64,000 bases of DNA from an uncultured Bacteroidales bacterium (GTDB lineage: Bacteria > Bacteroidota > Bacteroidia > Bacteroidales > Paludibacteraceae): assembly GCA_900317745.1 (NCBI GenBank), contig ONHW01000003.1, positions 1-64,000 on the forward strand, read 5' to 3'. How positions within the stretch are numbered: position 1 is the first letter of the stretch; the number at the start of each line of letters is the position of its first letter. The notes below the pieces were generated by a model. It saw only the letters and a program-made list of their open reading frames with translations, did no database searches and had not been told where the DNA came from. This document shows positions 14,091-23,160 of this stretch, piece by piece. Made by a program: the position numbers and the translations under genes.

Positions 14091-15754
14091 AAGAACTAAT
14101 AAGACGCGAGTGGTTATACTTGCTTATGATTATTGGATTAGCGGTACTTACGTTTATGCAGGTATCGACTTTCCGATTTGGTTTCTTTACGGCTTATGAC
14201 GAAGCTTATTTCTTGCTTAAGCTGCAAGAAGCGTACGACATGAGTTGCATTACCGGAAAGAGCCAGTGGAATTTAATTGCGGTACATTGGTTCCCATTTT
14301 TTGATTTGACGAGCAAATTCTACAATTCCTTAGCAGCCACTATCCTTATATGGCTTTCCACAATAATAGTAACCATCGCTTCTTGCGTCTTGTTTGATAA
14401 AAAGCGTGTTGTTAAATACTTCGCTCTTTCGTGGTTGTTTTTGTTCGGGCTTGGAGATAGCATGCAATATGTGTCTATGCAAACAGCTGTCCTAACATGG
14501 GCACTTTGCGCGTTCATTTTATTCTATAAAAGCGAAATTCCATGGAAAAAAGCACTCTTTGCTATTCTTTGTGGAATATGCTTAGGGTTCTCGTTATTCA
14601 TCATTATTCCTGCGGCACTTGTTTTGCTCGCGTGCGTGGCTTTGATAATCCTTATTTCATATTGGGGAAATTGGCAAAAAGCGGCATTATACATCGGTTC
14701 AGGTATTGTTGGCGTTTTGCTGACATGTTTGTATATGCACGTAGTGGTTTGTCCTTTAGGAGACATCTTGGATGCAATGCTATTTACAGCGACCTATATT
14801 GGTAAGAGTGGCTATCACTACGATGGATCGAGTTTTATAATGCAATATGCTTTATTTTTCCGTGATTGTTTATTTGTCATACTTGCCTTTGTGGGCGCAT
14901 ATTGGCTCTCTAAACGTATTGATAATAAATGGCTTGGAGGCATAGCCTATGTAGCGATGATTCTTGTTTATACCCATTACCAAGTAAAGCCTTTGATTTC
15001 TCCTTCTATGTTTGCGATGAGTATTCCGCTTATTCCTTTCCTTTTTGGCGATTTGCAAAACTTTAAATGGAGCGATCTGAAAAAAGCAGAAAATTGGTTC
15101 TACTTATTTATCTTTGCTTATCCTCTTCTTGCGTCCTTTGGAACCAATACTGCTTTAAGTGGTCGAATTCATTGCTTTGTTTCTGCATGGTTGTTCTTGT
15201 GGTTTGAATACGAATACAAACATCCGCAAGAGGATTACAGACGAGTATATGCGGCTGTACTTTTGCTGTTTATAATACCCTTATCCGGAACATACAAAGC
15301 GTACATGAATCGCGATGATTCTCACCATTTTACGCGTGGCAATAAGTACTTTGCAGAAATAGCTCTAACAGAAAAACAAGCAGATTATTTTAATAAGGTG
15401 TACGATATTTTGGAGGATTACAACTATCAACCCAAACAGTCGGTAGTTTTAACTGCTTGTTATGATTATTGCTGTTTGTATGCGTTTGATGCTGTAAATG
15501 CAGCAAACTATCACCAAGTACAGAACTTTGCTTATTTCCCAAAAGAAAAGATGATAGAACCCGATTTCATATTCCTCTGCAAATGGGATTCCATTGTTAT
15601 GGCGAAAGATTTAGAAGCAATGCCTTGGGGCTGGCCGGAAGAGTTTGATAAATACTATGTTGGTACTCCAGAACCCGATGGAGCACCTTGGGTAAATCAT
15701 CCAGAATTAGAAACTCGTCATTTATATTGTCGCAAATCTTTAAAGAAAAAATGA
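14087..15754 (+). CDS. Polytopic membrane protein, probable GT-C type glycosyltransferase
   Basis: The 555-residue protein has about ten to twelve transmembrane segments and a soluble C-terminal domain of roughly 130 residues. An early periplasmic loop contains FFTAYDEAYFLLK, an acidic motif like those in GT-C enzymes. By position after GtrA and a GtrB-like gene it should be the third component, transferring the flipped sugar to a surface glycan. I recognise no specific family. It overlaps the glf remnant by ATGA. Confidence 0.7.
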   Translation: MKELIRREWLYLLMIIGLAVLTFMQVSTFRFGFFTAYDEAYFLLKLQEAYDMSCITGKSQWNLIAVHWFPFFDLTSKFYNSLAATILIWLSTIIVTIASCVLFDKKRVVKYFALSWLFLFGLGDSMQYVSMQTAVLTWALCAFILFYKSEIPWKKALFAILCGICLGFSLFIIIPAALVLLACVALIILISYWGNWQKAALYIGSGIVGVLLTCLYMHVVVCPLGDILDAMLFTATYIGKSGYHYDGSSFIMQYALFFRDCLFVILAFVGAYWLSKRIDNKWLGGIAYVAMILVYTHYQVKPLISPSMFAMSIPLIPFLFGDLQNFKWSDLKKAENWFYLFIFAYPLLASFGTNTALSGRIHCFVSAWLFLWFEYEYKHPQEDYRRVYAAVLLLFIIPLSGTYKAYMNRDDSHHFTRGNKYFAEIALTEKQADYFNKVYDILEDYNYQPKQSVVLTACYDYCCLYAFDAVNAANYHQVQNFAYFPKEKMIEPDFIFLCKWDSIVMAKDLEAMPWGWPEEFDKYYVGTPEPDGAPWVNHPELETRHLYCRKSLKKK

Positions 15755-16368
15755 CCCATTACGATTATCTCATAGTTGGCTCTGGTCTCTTCGGAGCGAC
15801 ATTTGCTTATAAAGCATGCAAAGCAGGTAAGTCCTGTCTCGTTATAGACAAACGTCCGCATCTTGGCGGTAATGTGTATTGTGAGAATATCGAAGGCATC
15901 AACGTGCATAAATACGGCGCGCACATCTTCCATACAGCGAACAAAGAAGTGTGGGATTTCGTAAACTCCCTTGTGCCGTTTAATCGCTACACCAATTGCC
16001 CTGTAGCCAACTATCACGGCGAACTATAAAACCTGCCGTTTAATATGAACACCTTTGCGCAACTATGGGGAGTTCGTACACCTGAAGAAGCCAAAGCCAA
16101 AATAGAGGAGCAGTGTGCAGATGTAGCCGCCAAGATGGACGGGGCAGAGCCACGCAACCTGGAGGAACAAGCCCTCATGCTCGTCGGCAGAGACATCTAC
16201 GAGAGACTCATTAAGGAGTACACAGAAAAGCAATGGGGTAGAGACTGCAAAGAGTTACCGGCATTCATCATCCGCCGTTTGCCTTTGCTTTTTGTCTTTG
16301 ATAACAATTATTTCAACGATCCATACCAGGGTATCCCTATTGGTGTGTACAATGTAGCCACCAATTAA
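15751..16368 (+). pseudogene. glf: UDP-galactopyranose mutase, broken (glf)
   Basis: The start MTHYDYLIVGSGLFGATFAY is the FAD-binding N-terminus of Glf, which makes UDP-galactofuranose. The codon after GEL is TAA at 16027-16029 where relatives have Tyr (GELYNLPFN). The frame then continues correctly with NLPFNMNTFAQLWG and the conserved EKQWGRDCKELPAFIIRRLP. The gene ends early at YQGIPIGVYNVATN, about 170 residues short of a full enzyme. One nonsense mutation plus a truncated 3' end makes it non-functional, so galactofuranose synthesis from this locus is lost. Confidence 0.9.
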
Positions 16369-16715
16369 ATTGCATATTGTAGAGTTTCAAAAAAAGTTGT
16401 ATCTTTGCAGCCGATTATGAACCTCTATAATTTGTATTATTATGACCAAAGAAGATTTTTTGCACCTACCTGTACTTTAATGGATGGTTACCATGTATTA
16501 TACATTGTCCTTATCATGTCCTTACTATCTGCTTAGCTTCATCTTAGCATAATGGTAGGACTAAAGTTTATGATTACCAGGTAATTACTCCGTATTTGGT
16601 TCGTATTTAGTCCGTAATTGCTCTCTAAGTGGGTTATGTTTGATGTGTTACGTTTGTGCGTGAGGTGATTTGAGGGGATGATATATAGATGCGGAATAAA
16701 AGGTTAGAAAAGTGC

Positions 16716-16765
16716 AGATACTTTCCGAAATCTCATGTTTTTGAGTTACATTTCGGAATGTATCG
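16716..16765. repeat. Upstream copy of ATPase-flanking hairpin
   Basis: GATACTTTCCGAAAT pairs with ATTTCGGAATGTATC with one mismatch. It closely matches the perfect hairpin at 18303-18350 downstream of the same gene. Confidence 0.75.
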
Positions 16766-16806
16766 GCATAAAAAGTGATTTTTTTGTCCGAAATCTTTAA
16801 TTTTTC

Positions 16807-16837
16807 TTGCATATTTCGGAAATTATTTGTAACTTTG
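16807..16837 (+). promoter_or_regulatory. Promoter of the second ATPase
   Basis: TTG at 16807-16809, 20 nt, TAACTTTG at 16830-16837. The spacer contains TTTCGGAAAT, echoing the flanking hairpin arms (TTTCGGAA), so the promoter may be part of the same operator set. Confidence 0.75.
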
Positions 16838-16864
16838 CAGCCGAATTCAAAATTATCATAACTT

Positions 16865-18286
16865 ATGTTCATCGGAAGAGAAAAACAACAGCAAGAATTG
16901 CTCAATTTGCTGCAAAGTGACGAGTCTCAATTTTGTGCCATCTACGGCAGACGTCGTATCGGAAAGACCTATTTAGTCATGCAGACTTTTAATGGTCAGT
17001 TCGCTTTTGTTCACTCCGGGCTCAATAAAGCATCGAAAGAGGAACAGTTATGGGAGTTCCGTGAATCGCTACGAAATGCCGGTATGAAGCGATGCCGGCT
17101 TCCTAAAACATGGTTTGAAGCGTTCCATCTATTGGAGCAGCATCTCTCCACTCTTCCTCAAGCCAAAAAGATCGTATTTATCGATGAGTTGCCATGGTTA
17201 GACACTCCCAAAAGTCGCTTTGTTACTGCTTTGGAGCATTTCTGGAATGGTTGGGCGAATATGCGCGACGATATCATTCTCATTGTATGCGGAAGTGCCA
17301 CTTCGTGGATTATCAGTAATATTGTCCGCAACCATGGCGGTTTACACAATCGGCTCACTCAGCAAATATACTTAAAACCGTTCTCTTTAGCGGAATGTGA
17401 GCAATTTGTTCAGATGAGAAAACTACCTATGACCCGTAAGGACATTTTGGAGACCTATATGGTATTCGGTGGAGTGCCGTTCTACTGGAGTCTATTGCGA
17501 GCCGATTATTCATGGGCACAAAACATTGACAATCTGTTCTTCTCCGAGAATAGCGCTTTACACGACGAATTTTCCGCTTTGTATGCTTCGCTATTTAAAT
17601 CTCCTCAAGTTTACATTGATATAGTAACTACGCTTGCCACAAAAAAAATAGGCATGACTTTTGATGAATTAGACGAAGCGTTAACTGCTAATTTAGGAGG
17701 AAAATTATCCACTAAATTGGAAGAATTGGAGCAATGTAATTTTATCCGCTCTTATACTGCTTTAGGCAAAAAAAAGAAAGATACACGTTATCAATTGATT
17801 GACAACTACACGCTATTCTATTTTCAATTTATCACAAACCCTAAAATAGGAAACTGCACGAACTGGTTAACCATTATCGGAACACCGGTCTATCGCTCAT
17901 GGAGCGGCTTGGCGTTCGAACGAATATGCCTTTTGCACGAGAAGCAATTACTGGCAGCATTAGGCATATCCGGCATATCATGCGGCATATACTCTTGGAC
18001 ATACCGCCCCAAAGATGTACACGAACAAGGCACACAGATAGATTTGCTCATAGATCGTAGTGACAATGTTATTAACCTATGTGAAATCAAGTTTTCGGAC
18101 GAGCCATATCGTGTCACAAAGGAATATGATGCATCCCTTCGCAATAAAATAGGTACATTTAAGTATGCTACCAACACACGGAAAGCAGTCAGATTAGTTA
18201 TGATAACATCCTATGGTTTGGTTGAAAATGCCTATTCTAATAGTATTCCCAACAAACTGACAATGGATGATTTATTTAGAGTATGA
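16865..18286 (+). CDS. AAA ATPase, archaeal-type with DUF234-like C-terminus
   Basis: The 473-residue protein begins MFIGREKQQQELLNLL and has Walker A YGRRRIGKTYL near residue 28-38, Walker B IVFIDELPWLD near residue 103, and a sensor ICGSATSWI. After the winged-helix region the C-terminus has a PD-(D/E)XK-like pattern, QIDLLIDR...LCEIKFSD, typical of DUF234 proteins. The role is unknown; the family is widespread, mobile and suspected in toxin-antitoxin-like or defence functions. It is a lone gene flanked by two matching hairpins. Confidence 0.9.
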   Translation: MFIGREKQQQELLNLLQSDESQFCAIYGRRRIGKTYLVMQTFNGQFAFVHSGLNKASKEEQLWEFRESLRNAGMKRCRLPKTWFEAFHLLEQHLSTLPQAKKIVFIDELPWLDTPKSRFVTALEHFWNGWANMRDDIILIVCGSATSWIISNIVRNHGGLHNRLTQQIYLKPFSLAECEQFVQMRKLPMTRKDILETYMVFGGVPFYWSLLRADYSWAQNIDNLFFSENSALHDEFSALYASLFKSPQVYIDIVTTLATKKIGMTFDELDEALTANLGGKLSTKLEELEQCNFIRSYTALGKKKKDTRYQLIDNYTLFYFQFITNPKIGNCTNWLTIIGTPVYRSWSGLAFERICLLHEKQLLAALGISGISCGIYSWTYRPKDVHEQGTQIDLLIDRSDNVINLCEIKFSDEPYRVTKEYDASLRNKIGTFKYATNTRKAVRLVMITSYGLVENAYSNSIPNKLTMDDLFRV

Positions 18287-18302
18287 ATCCCTAAAATATA
18301 TT

Positions 18303-18350
18303 GATACGTTCCGAAATCGTATGTTTTTTGCATAGATTTCGGAACGTATC
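18303..18350. terminator. Downstream hairpin of the second ATPase
   Basis: GATACGTTCCGAAATC (18303-18318) and GATTTCGGAACGTATC (18335-18350) are perfect 16-bp complements. The loop contains a T-run. It may terminate transcription, but its twin upstream at 16716-16765 points to a flanking-repeat or operator role. Confidence 0.75.
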
Positions 18351-18427
18351 GGAGAAAAAGAGATGTAATAGCGAATGATAGATTTAGAAAAGATTTTGCG
18401 CTCAGGGTAAATTTTTAATTAAAAATA

Positions 18428-18459
18428 TTTGCATAATTCAGAAAAAAGTTGTAACTTTG
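18428..18459 (+). promoter_or_regulatory. Promoter of the DUF488-helicase operon
   Basis: TTTG at 18428-18431, 20 nt, TAACTTTG at 18452-18459. The ATG at 18475 then has a 9-10 nt leader, so the longer in-frame TTG start at 18457 is unlikely. Confidence 0.75.
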
Positions 18460-18474
18460 CATCAAATTCCTTTC

Positions 18475-19122
18475 ATGACAGGACGGACACTTTATACGGT
18501 GGGGCACTCGAATCAGACGTTTGAAGATTTGCTCGGGATGCTTCAATCTCAACACATCAACGTGATCGTGGATGTGCGGAGCGTTCCTGCCAGCAAGTAC
18601 ACACCGCAGTTCAACCAAAAGCCGTTACAGGCTGCCTTGCGTCGTGAAGGTATTCATTATCTGCATTTTGGCTATGAATTTGGAGCACGTCGTACAGATG
18701 CCTTGGATGCGGAAAACAAGGTGGACTTTGAAAAAGCGGTTCTCACTCCGGCTTTTCAAGAAGGAGTTAAGCGGCTGACGGACGGTTTAAATAAGGGGTT
18801 TCGCATATCACTCATGTGCTCGGAAGCTAATCCGTTGGAGTGCCATCGTTTTGCAATGGTGTCGCGGTATTTTTTTGAGCATGGCGTGGATGTGCAGCAT
18901 ATCGTGCATGACGAAAACGGAGCTGTGACTACTATTCCTCACCAACAATTACAAGACGAAATGGTGAAGGAATATGTGCGCAAGAAAAAGATTCCCGAGG
19001 TGCAACCACCGGATATGTTTGGCGAAAATGAGTGTACAAAAGAGCAGCAAATCGTGCTTGCTTATCGTCAGAAAAACAAAGAGATAGCATACCAACAAGA
19101 GACGGAGGAATATTACGTATGA
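18475..19122 (+). CDS. DUF488 family protein, first of two
   Basis: The 215-residue protein opens LYTVGHSNQTFEDLLGMLQ, the DUF488 signature, then VIVDVRSVPASKYTPQFN. It retains the conserved cysteine pair in LMCSEANPLECHRFAMV. DUF488 proteins are suspected of nucleotide- or RNA-linked chemistry, but no activity is settled. It has a C-terminal extension of about 60 residues. It overlaps the second DUF488 gene (ATGA) and forms an operon with the helicase. Confidence 0.9.
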   Translation: MTGRTLYTVGHSNQTFEDLLGMLQSQHINVIVDVRSVPASKYTPQFNQKPLQAALRREGIHYLHFGYEFGARRTDALDAENKVDFEKAVLTPAFQEGVKRLTDGLNKGFRISLMCSEANPLECHRFAMVSRYFFEHGVDVQHIVHDENGAVTTIPHQQLQDEMVKEYVRKKKIPEVQPPDMFGENECTKEQQIVLAYRQKNKEIAYQQETEEYYV

Positions 19123-19562
19123 TTACACTTTATACCATCGGTTTTACGAAGAAATCAGCCGAGCATTTTTTCGAATTGCTCAAGAAGAATCATGTGCAAA
19201 CGCTTGTGGATGTGCGAATTAGCAATAGTAGCCAATTGGCAGGATTTGCAAAGGGAAATGACTTGATTTATTTTCTCAAGCAGATAGGAAATATTGGTTA
19301 TCGGCATGTCACAGACTTCGCTCCGACGAAGGAACTGTTGAGCGATTATCGAGCAGGAAAGGTGAATTGGGCGGAGTATGAACGCGTTTTTGCAGAACTA
19401 ATGACCAAGCGTCGCATCAACCAGCGATACAAAGTAGAAGATTTTGACAAGTGCTGTTTTCTTTGCTCCGAAGAGACTCCCGAACAATGTCATCGTCGCC
19501 TTTTAGCCGAACATCTTCGTTTGCAAGATCCTGAAAATGTGAAGATTGTGCATCTGATTTAA
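19119..19562 (+). CDS. DUF488 family protein, second of two
   Basis: The 147-residue protein starts MITLYTIGFTKKSAEHFFELL, a shorter DUF488 member with LVDVRISNSSQLAGFAKG and the cysteine pair CFLCSEETPEQCHRRLL. It differs from the first copy mainly in lacking the C-terminal extension. The ATG at 19119 overlaps the preceding stop. The pair of non-identical DUF488 proteins may form a heterodimer; this is inference. Confidence 0.9.
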   Translation: MITLYTIGFTKKSAEHFFELLKKNHVQTLVDVRISNSSQLAGFAKGNDLIYFLKQIGNIGYRHVTDFAPTKELLSDYRAGKVNWAEYERVFAELMTKRRINQRYKVEDFDKCCFLCSEETPEQCHRRLLAEHLRLQDPENVKIVHLI

Positions 19563-19584
19563 TCAAACTATCATGTAGAACACC

Positions 19585-22494
19585 ATGGAAAAGCATCTCT
19601 TTATTTGTCTCGCTAATTCATATAAGTACGGAGGACGATGCATAGCCGGAGTTGAGATTCGGTTGAGTGATGATGAGAAGTCTTTCCGTGTAGTGACAGA
19701 AAATGGTGAGCCGAAATGGCTTCGTCCGGTTCAACGTGGAACGGAGCATGAAGAGATAGCTGCCGAAACGGCTCGCAATATACGAATCCTGGATGTAATT
19801 GAGTTGGAGACAACAGATTCATGCGGGGATGGTTGTCAGAGTGAAAACGTATATTTTAAGCGAATGAGGATTGTCAAGAGTCTGCCATTTTCGCCTAAAG
19901 TGTTGCAAGCCTTACTATCCCAGCGGGAATCAATTTTGCATTCTGAAGAGCGTTTTCTAACGCACGATGAATATTGTGCGAATAGCGGCTCACTAATGTT
20001 GATTGAACCGGAAGAGCCGGAGATCATTCGAGAACTTAAAATCACAGACGAAGGAAAGCGTGTACCCAAATACAAGGCCCGGTTTACCTACAAGGGCATT
20101 GAGTACCTACTGCCGATAACGGATCCGCGCTATCTGGAGCGAATGGAAGGGTATTCGAAAATGCCGTTGGTGGGTAAGTTTGAGACAGGTACGTTCTTTT
20201 TTACGATTTCCATGGCTGCTGAAGCATGGAATGACAAACATTACAAACTCTTAGCCGGAATCATCGATACTCGTTCTGTAGAGACGGACACGCAGCAAGA
20301 TGCGAGGAATGAATCCTTGCCGTATTATCTGGCGGAGGAGTTTGCTATGCACACGAATCGGCCGCTGTTCATAACGGGTAAGGCGGGAACGGGAAAGACG
20401 ACTTTTCTCAGAAAACTGAGGGAGCAATCGCCGAAGAACATGGCTGTCGTGGCTCCGACCGGTGTGGCGGCTATCAATGCCGGGGGAATGACCATCCATT
20501 CGTTCTTTCAGTTACCCGTTCGGACGCTTGTTCCTACACCGCAATCGTACAAGCAACTGTTTGCAGAACAGCGACTTACGCAGCGCAAGCGAAACATGAT
20601 TTATCATTTGGAGATGCTGGTCATTGATGAGATCAGTATGGTTCGCGCGGATGTGCTGGATGCGATAGATGCTGTCTTGCGGCGGTACAAATACCGCAAA
20701 GATCAGCCTTTCGGCGGCGTGCAGTTGGTGATGATCGGTGACCTGTTTCAACTCTCTCCGGTGGTGACGCGAGGCGATGATGAAGAGGCGATGAAGAAGT
20801 ACTACGAAGGACCGTATTTCTTTCAGGCGAAAGTGATGCAGGACTTGCAACCGATCTATGTGGAGCTGGATCATGTGTTCCGGCAACAGGATCAGACGTT
20901 TGTGCAACTGCTGAACGAAGTGCGTGAGAATCAGTTAACTGCACAAGGACGTGCATTGCTTAATGCGCGGTATAACCCACGGTTTCGGAACACGGACGAA
21001 GATTTTCATATTACCCTCACGACCCATAACCGCTTGGCGGACGAACTGAACGAACGCGAGTTAGCCAAACTATCGGACGCGCCGCATGTGTTTACCGCAG
21101 AGATCAAGAAAGATTTTCCGGTGAATATCTATCCGACGGAGGAAGTACTAACGCTCAAAGAGGGCGCGCGAGTGATGTTCGTGCGCAACGACGACCAGAA
21201 ACCTCGGCGGTTCTACAACGGCAAGATAGGCGTGATCACGGACATCGACAGCGACCGGATTGTCGTGCGTTGCGAGGACGGCGACATCGAAGTGACGCGC
21301 ATGGTGTGGGAGAATATCCGCTACCGTGAGGACGAGAAAACGGGCAAGATAGACGAGGAGATTTTAGGTACGTTCACCCAATATCCGCTCCGGCTCGCGT
21401 GGGCGGTGACGATCCACAAGAGTCAGGGTCTGACCTTCGACAGAGTGATCATCGATGCGGCGCGTGCTTTTGCGGCAGGACAGGTCTATGTAGCGCTTTC
21501 CCGTTGCCGGACGCTGGAAGGCATTGTGCTGTCTTCGCCGCTGGATTATGTGGAGCTGGACAATGACCCTTCCGTGTTGCGTTATACGGATAGCCAGCCG
21601 TCTGTAGAGACTATCCATCAGGCACTTCCCACAGCGCGCAAAGAATATGAGATTCAGCTGTTTAGCGCGCTTTTTGACTACCATAGGATGCTTTCGCTGG
21701 TCGATCAGATGCGCAAGATGGCTGCCTCGAAAGTGTCGTTCAACGAGGAGAGTTTGCCGTTTCTGGAAGGTTTGCAACCTATTATTACCGAATGGCAAAC
21801 GATAGCCGAAAAGTTCCGGCCGCAACTGACCAAACTGCTACTGAGTGGCGACAAAACCTTGCTGCGCGAGCGTTTGCATGCGGCTTGCGGGTACTTTGTG
21901 CAGCTGATGCAACCTTTGGCACAAAAGATAGCCAATCATCCCTGCCGCTGTAAGAACAAAGCGGACGCAATGGATTTCGAGCCGCTGCTGAGCGACCTGT
22001 TCTTGGTGCTGCACGAGAAGATTCATCTGATGCAATCGCTCCTCAAAACGGATGATCCTTCCTCCGAATCGCTGCTACAAGCACGCAATACCTTTGTTGC
22101 GCCGATGGAAGATCTGCAGCCGGTCATTGGAAACAAGAAAAAAGTGACCAAGGGACAAAGTACCAAAGTGTCAAGTACCAAGGGAAAAGCTGCCAATAGC
22201 GAATATAAAGGCAGCGACTTCGATGACATGGCGGTTGAGGCTATGATTCATGACATGTTGGATAAAGGAACTCCTTCACCGTTCTTGTTGGATTTTATTA
22301 AGAAGTTACGCCGGAAGCGCGCTCAGGAAGTGCCCGAAACTTCGCAAGCCGGTGCACGATGGATGGTTGAGGACGATTTGCGTCTGCGTGAACTGTTTTT
22401 GGAAGGCACTCCCATTGCCCAATTAGCCAAAGAGTTCAACCGCACCTACGGTTCCATTAAAGCCCGCCTCAAGAAATTAGGCTTAATCGAATAA
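19585..22494 (+). CDS. Pif1/RecD-like helicase with N-terminal dual-OB-like domain and C-terminal HRDC/HTH
   Basis: The 969-residue protein has three parts. Residues 1-230 begin MEKHLFICLANSYKYGGRCI, like the dual OB domain found beside DUF488 proteins. Residues about 250-660 are an SF1 Pif1-type helicase with Walker A GKAGTGKTTFLRKL, Walker B LVIDEISMVRADVLD, GDLFQLSPVV, the SH3-like GARVMFVRNDDQKPRRFYNG, and motif VI YVALSRCRTLEG. The C-terminus looks HRDC-like and ends in a helix-turn-helix (EDDLRLRELFLEGTPIAQLA). An in-frame quasi-repeat (VTKGQSTKVSSTKGKA) lies in the linker. It likely unwinds DNA in repair or defence together with the DUF488 pair. Confidence 0.88.
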   Translation: MEKHLFICLANSYKYGGRCIAGVEIRLSDDEKSFRVVTENGEPKWLRPVQRGTEHEEIAAETARNIRILDVIELETTDSCGDGCQSENVYFKRMRIVKSLPFSPKVLQALLSQRESILHSEERFLTHDEYCANSGSLMLIEPEEPEIIRELKITDEGKRVPKYKARFTYKGIEYLLPITDPRYLERMEGYSKMPLVGKFETGTFFFTISMAAEAWNDKHYKLLAGIIDTRSVETDTQQDARNESLPYYLAEEFAMHTNRPLFITGKAGTGKTTFLRKLREQSPKNMAVVAPTGVAAINAGGMTIHSFFQLPVRTLVPTPQSYKQLFAEQRLTQRKRNMIYHLEMLVIDEISMVRADVLDAIDAVLRRYKYRKDQPFGGVQLVMIGDLFQLSPVVTRGDDEEAMKKYYEGPYFFQAKVMQDLQPIYVELDHVFRQQDQTFVQLLNEVRENQLTAQGRALLNARYNPRFRNTDEDFHITLTTHNRLADELNERELAKLSDAPHVFTAEIKKDFPVNIYPTEEVLTLKEGARVMFVRNDDQKPRRFYNGKIGVITDIDSDRIVVRCEDGDIEVTRMVWENIRYREDEKTGKIDEEILGTFTQYPLRLAWAVTIHKSQGLTFDRVIIDAARAFAAGQVYVALSRCRTLEGIVLSSPLDYVELDNDPSVLRYTDSQPSVETIHQALPTARKEYEIQLFSALFDYHRMLSLVDQMRKMAASKVSFNEESLPFLEGLQPIITEWQTIAEKFRPQLTKLLLSGDKTLLRERLHAACGYFVQLMQPLAQKIANHPCRCKNKADAMDFEPLLSDLFLVLHEKIHLMQSLLKTDDPSSESLLQARNTFVAPMEDLQPVIGNKKKVTKGQSTKVSSTKGKAANSEYKGSDFDDMAVEAMIHDMLDKGTPSPFLLDFIKKLRRKRAQEVPETSQAGARWMVEDDLRLRELFLEGTPIAQLAKEFNRTYGSIKARLKKLGLIE
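22140..22195 (+). repeat. In-frame quasi-repeat in the helicase linker
   Basis: Units of AGTACCAAAG / TGTCAAGTACCAAGG encode a Lys/Thr/Ser-rich linker just before the C-terminal domain. Confidence 0.55.
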
Positions 22495-22513
22495 TTAAAT
22501 TTATACAAAAACT

Positions 22514-23113
22514 ATGTTACCTCTCTTTTTTACCCTCATCACTTTGCCGTACGCTCCGAATGCGTTGGAGCCGGTAATCAGTCAGGAAACCATTGAGTAT
22601 CATTATGGTAAACACCTGCAGACCTACGTGGATAACCTCAACAAACTCGTTGCCGGAACGGAGTTTGAGTCTATGCCGTTGGAGCAGATTGTAGCCAAGT
22701 CGCAAGGCGCTATCTTCAACAACGCCGGGCAGATCCTCAACCACAACCTCTACTTCACGCAGTTCTCGCCCGTATCTGCTGATAATCACGCACCTAAAGG
22801 TGCTATCCTCGAAGCCATCAACCGCGACTTCGGCTCATTGGATGCTTTCAAAGCCGAGTTCGAGCAGAAAGGCACGACGCTCTTCGGTTCAGGCTGGGTG
22901 TGGCTCTCTGCCGACAAGGACGGCAAACTCATTATCACGCAGGAGCCGAACGCCAATAACCCTGTCACCAAAGGCCTCAAACCACTGCTGACGATGGATG
23001 TGTGGGAGCATGCGTATTACATCGACTACCGCAACCGTCGTGCCGCCCATCTGCAGTCTCTCTGGCAGATCATCAACTGGGATGAGATCAACCGCCGCTA
23101 TACAGCCAAGTAA
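22514..23113 (+). CDS. sodB: Superoxide dismutase, Fe/Mn family
   Basis: The 199-residue enzyme carries the four metal ligands of the family: His in TIEYHYGKH, His in ILNHNLYF, and Asp and His in DVWEHAYYIDYRN. GSGWVWLSADKDGKL is the usual core sequence. The N-terminus (MLPLFFTLITLPYAP) is slightly longer and more hydrophobic than usual but ends in the standard LPYAPNALEP. Iron versus manganese preference cannot be decided here. It is probably cytoplasmic and works with rubrerythrin against oxygen stress. Confidence 0.95.
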   Translation: MLPLFFTLITLPYAPNALEPVISQETIEYHYGKHLQTYVDNLNKLVAGTEFESMPLEQIVAKSQGAIFNNAGQILNHNLYFTQFSPVSADNHAPKGAILEAINRDFGSLDAFKAEFEQKGTTLFGSGWVWLSADKDGKLIITQEPNANNPVTKGLKPLLTMDVWEHAYYIDYRNRRAAHLQSLWQIINWDEINRRYTAK

Positions 23114-23119
23114 CTTTTT

Positions 23120-23146
23120 TGATAATTGTTGTTAATTGTTGACTTA
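23120..23146. repeat. AATTGTTGTTAATTGTTGAC repeat, copy 1 of 3
   Basis: The same short sequence recurs at about 24148-24172 and 25430-25448. The last two copies are preceded by TCTCTTTCGAAAATTTTGG, so a longer unit has been duplicated. It belongs to the quasi-repeat class. Confidence 0.65.
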
Positions 23147-23160
23147 ATCACCACGTAATC

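Larger units (their letters stand above)
16369..16864. other. Intergenic stretch with orphan promoter and quasi-repeats
   Basis: A complete promoter (TTG 16377-16379, TATCTTTG 16400-16407) points into a region with only a 12-codon frame (16441, MTKEDFLHLPVL). Its gene seems to be lost. Quasi-repeats follow at 16480-16550 (CATGT/CTTATC units) and 16588-16620 (CCGTATTTGG, TCGTATTTAG, CCGTAATTG). An imperfect hairpin at 16716-16765 and the promoter of the next gene complete the stretch. Confidence 0.6.
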
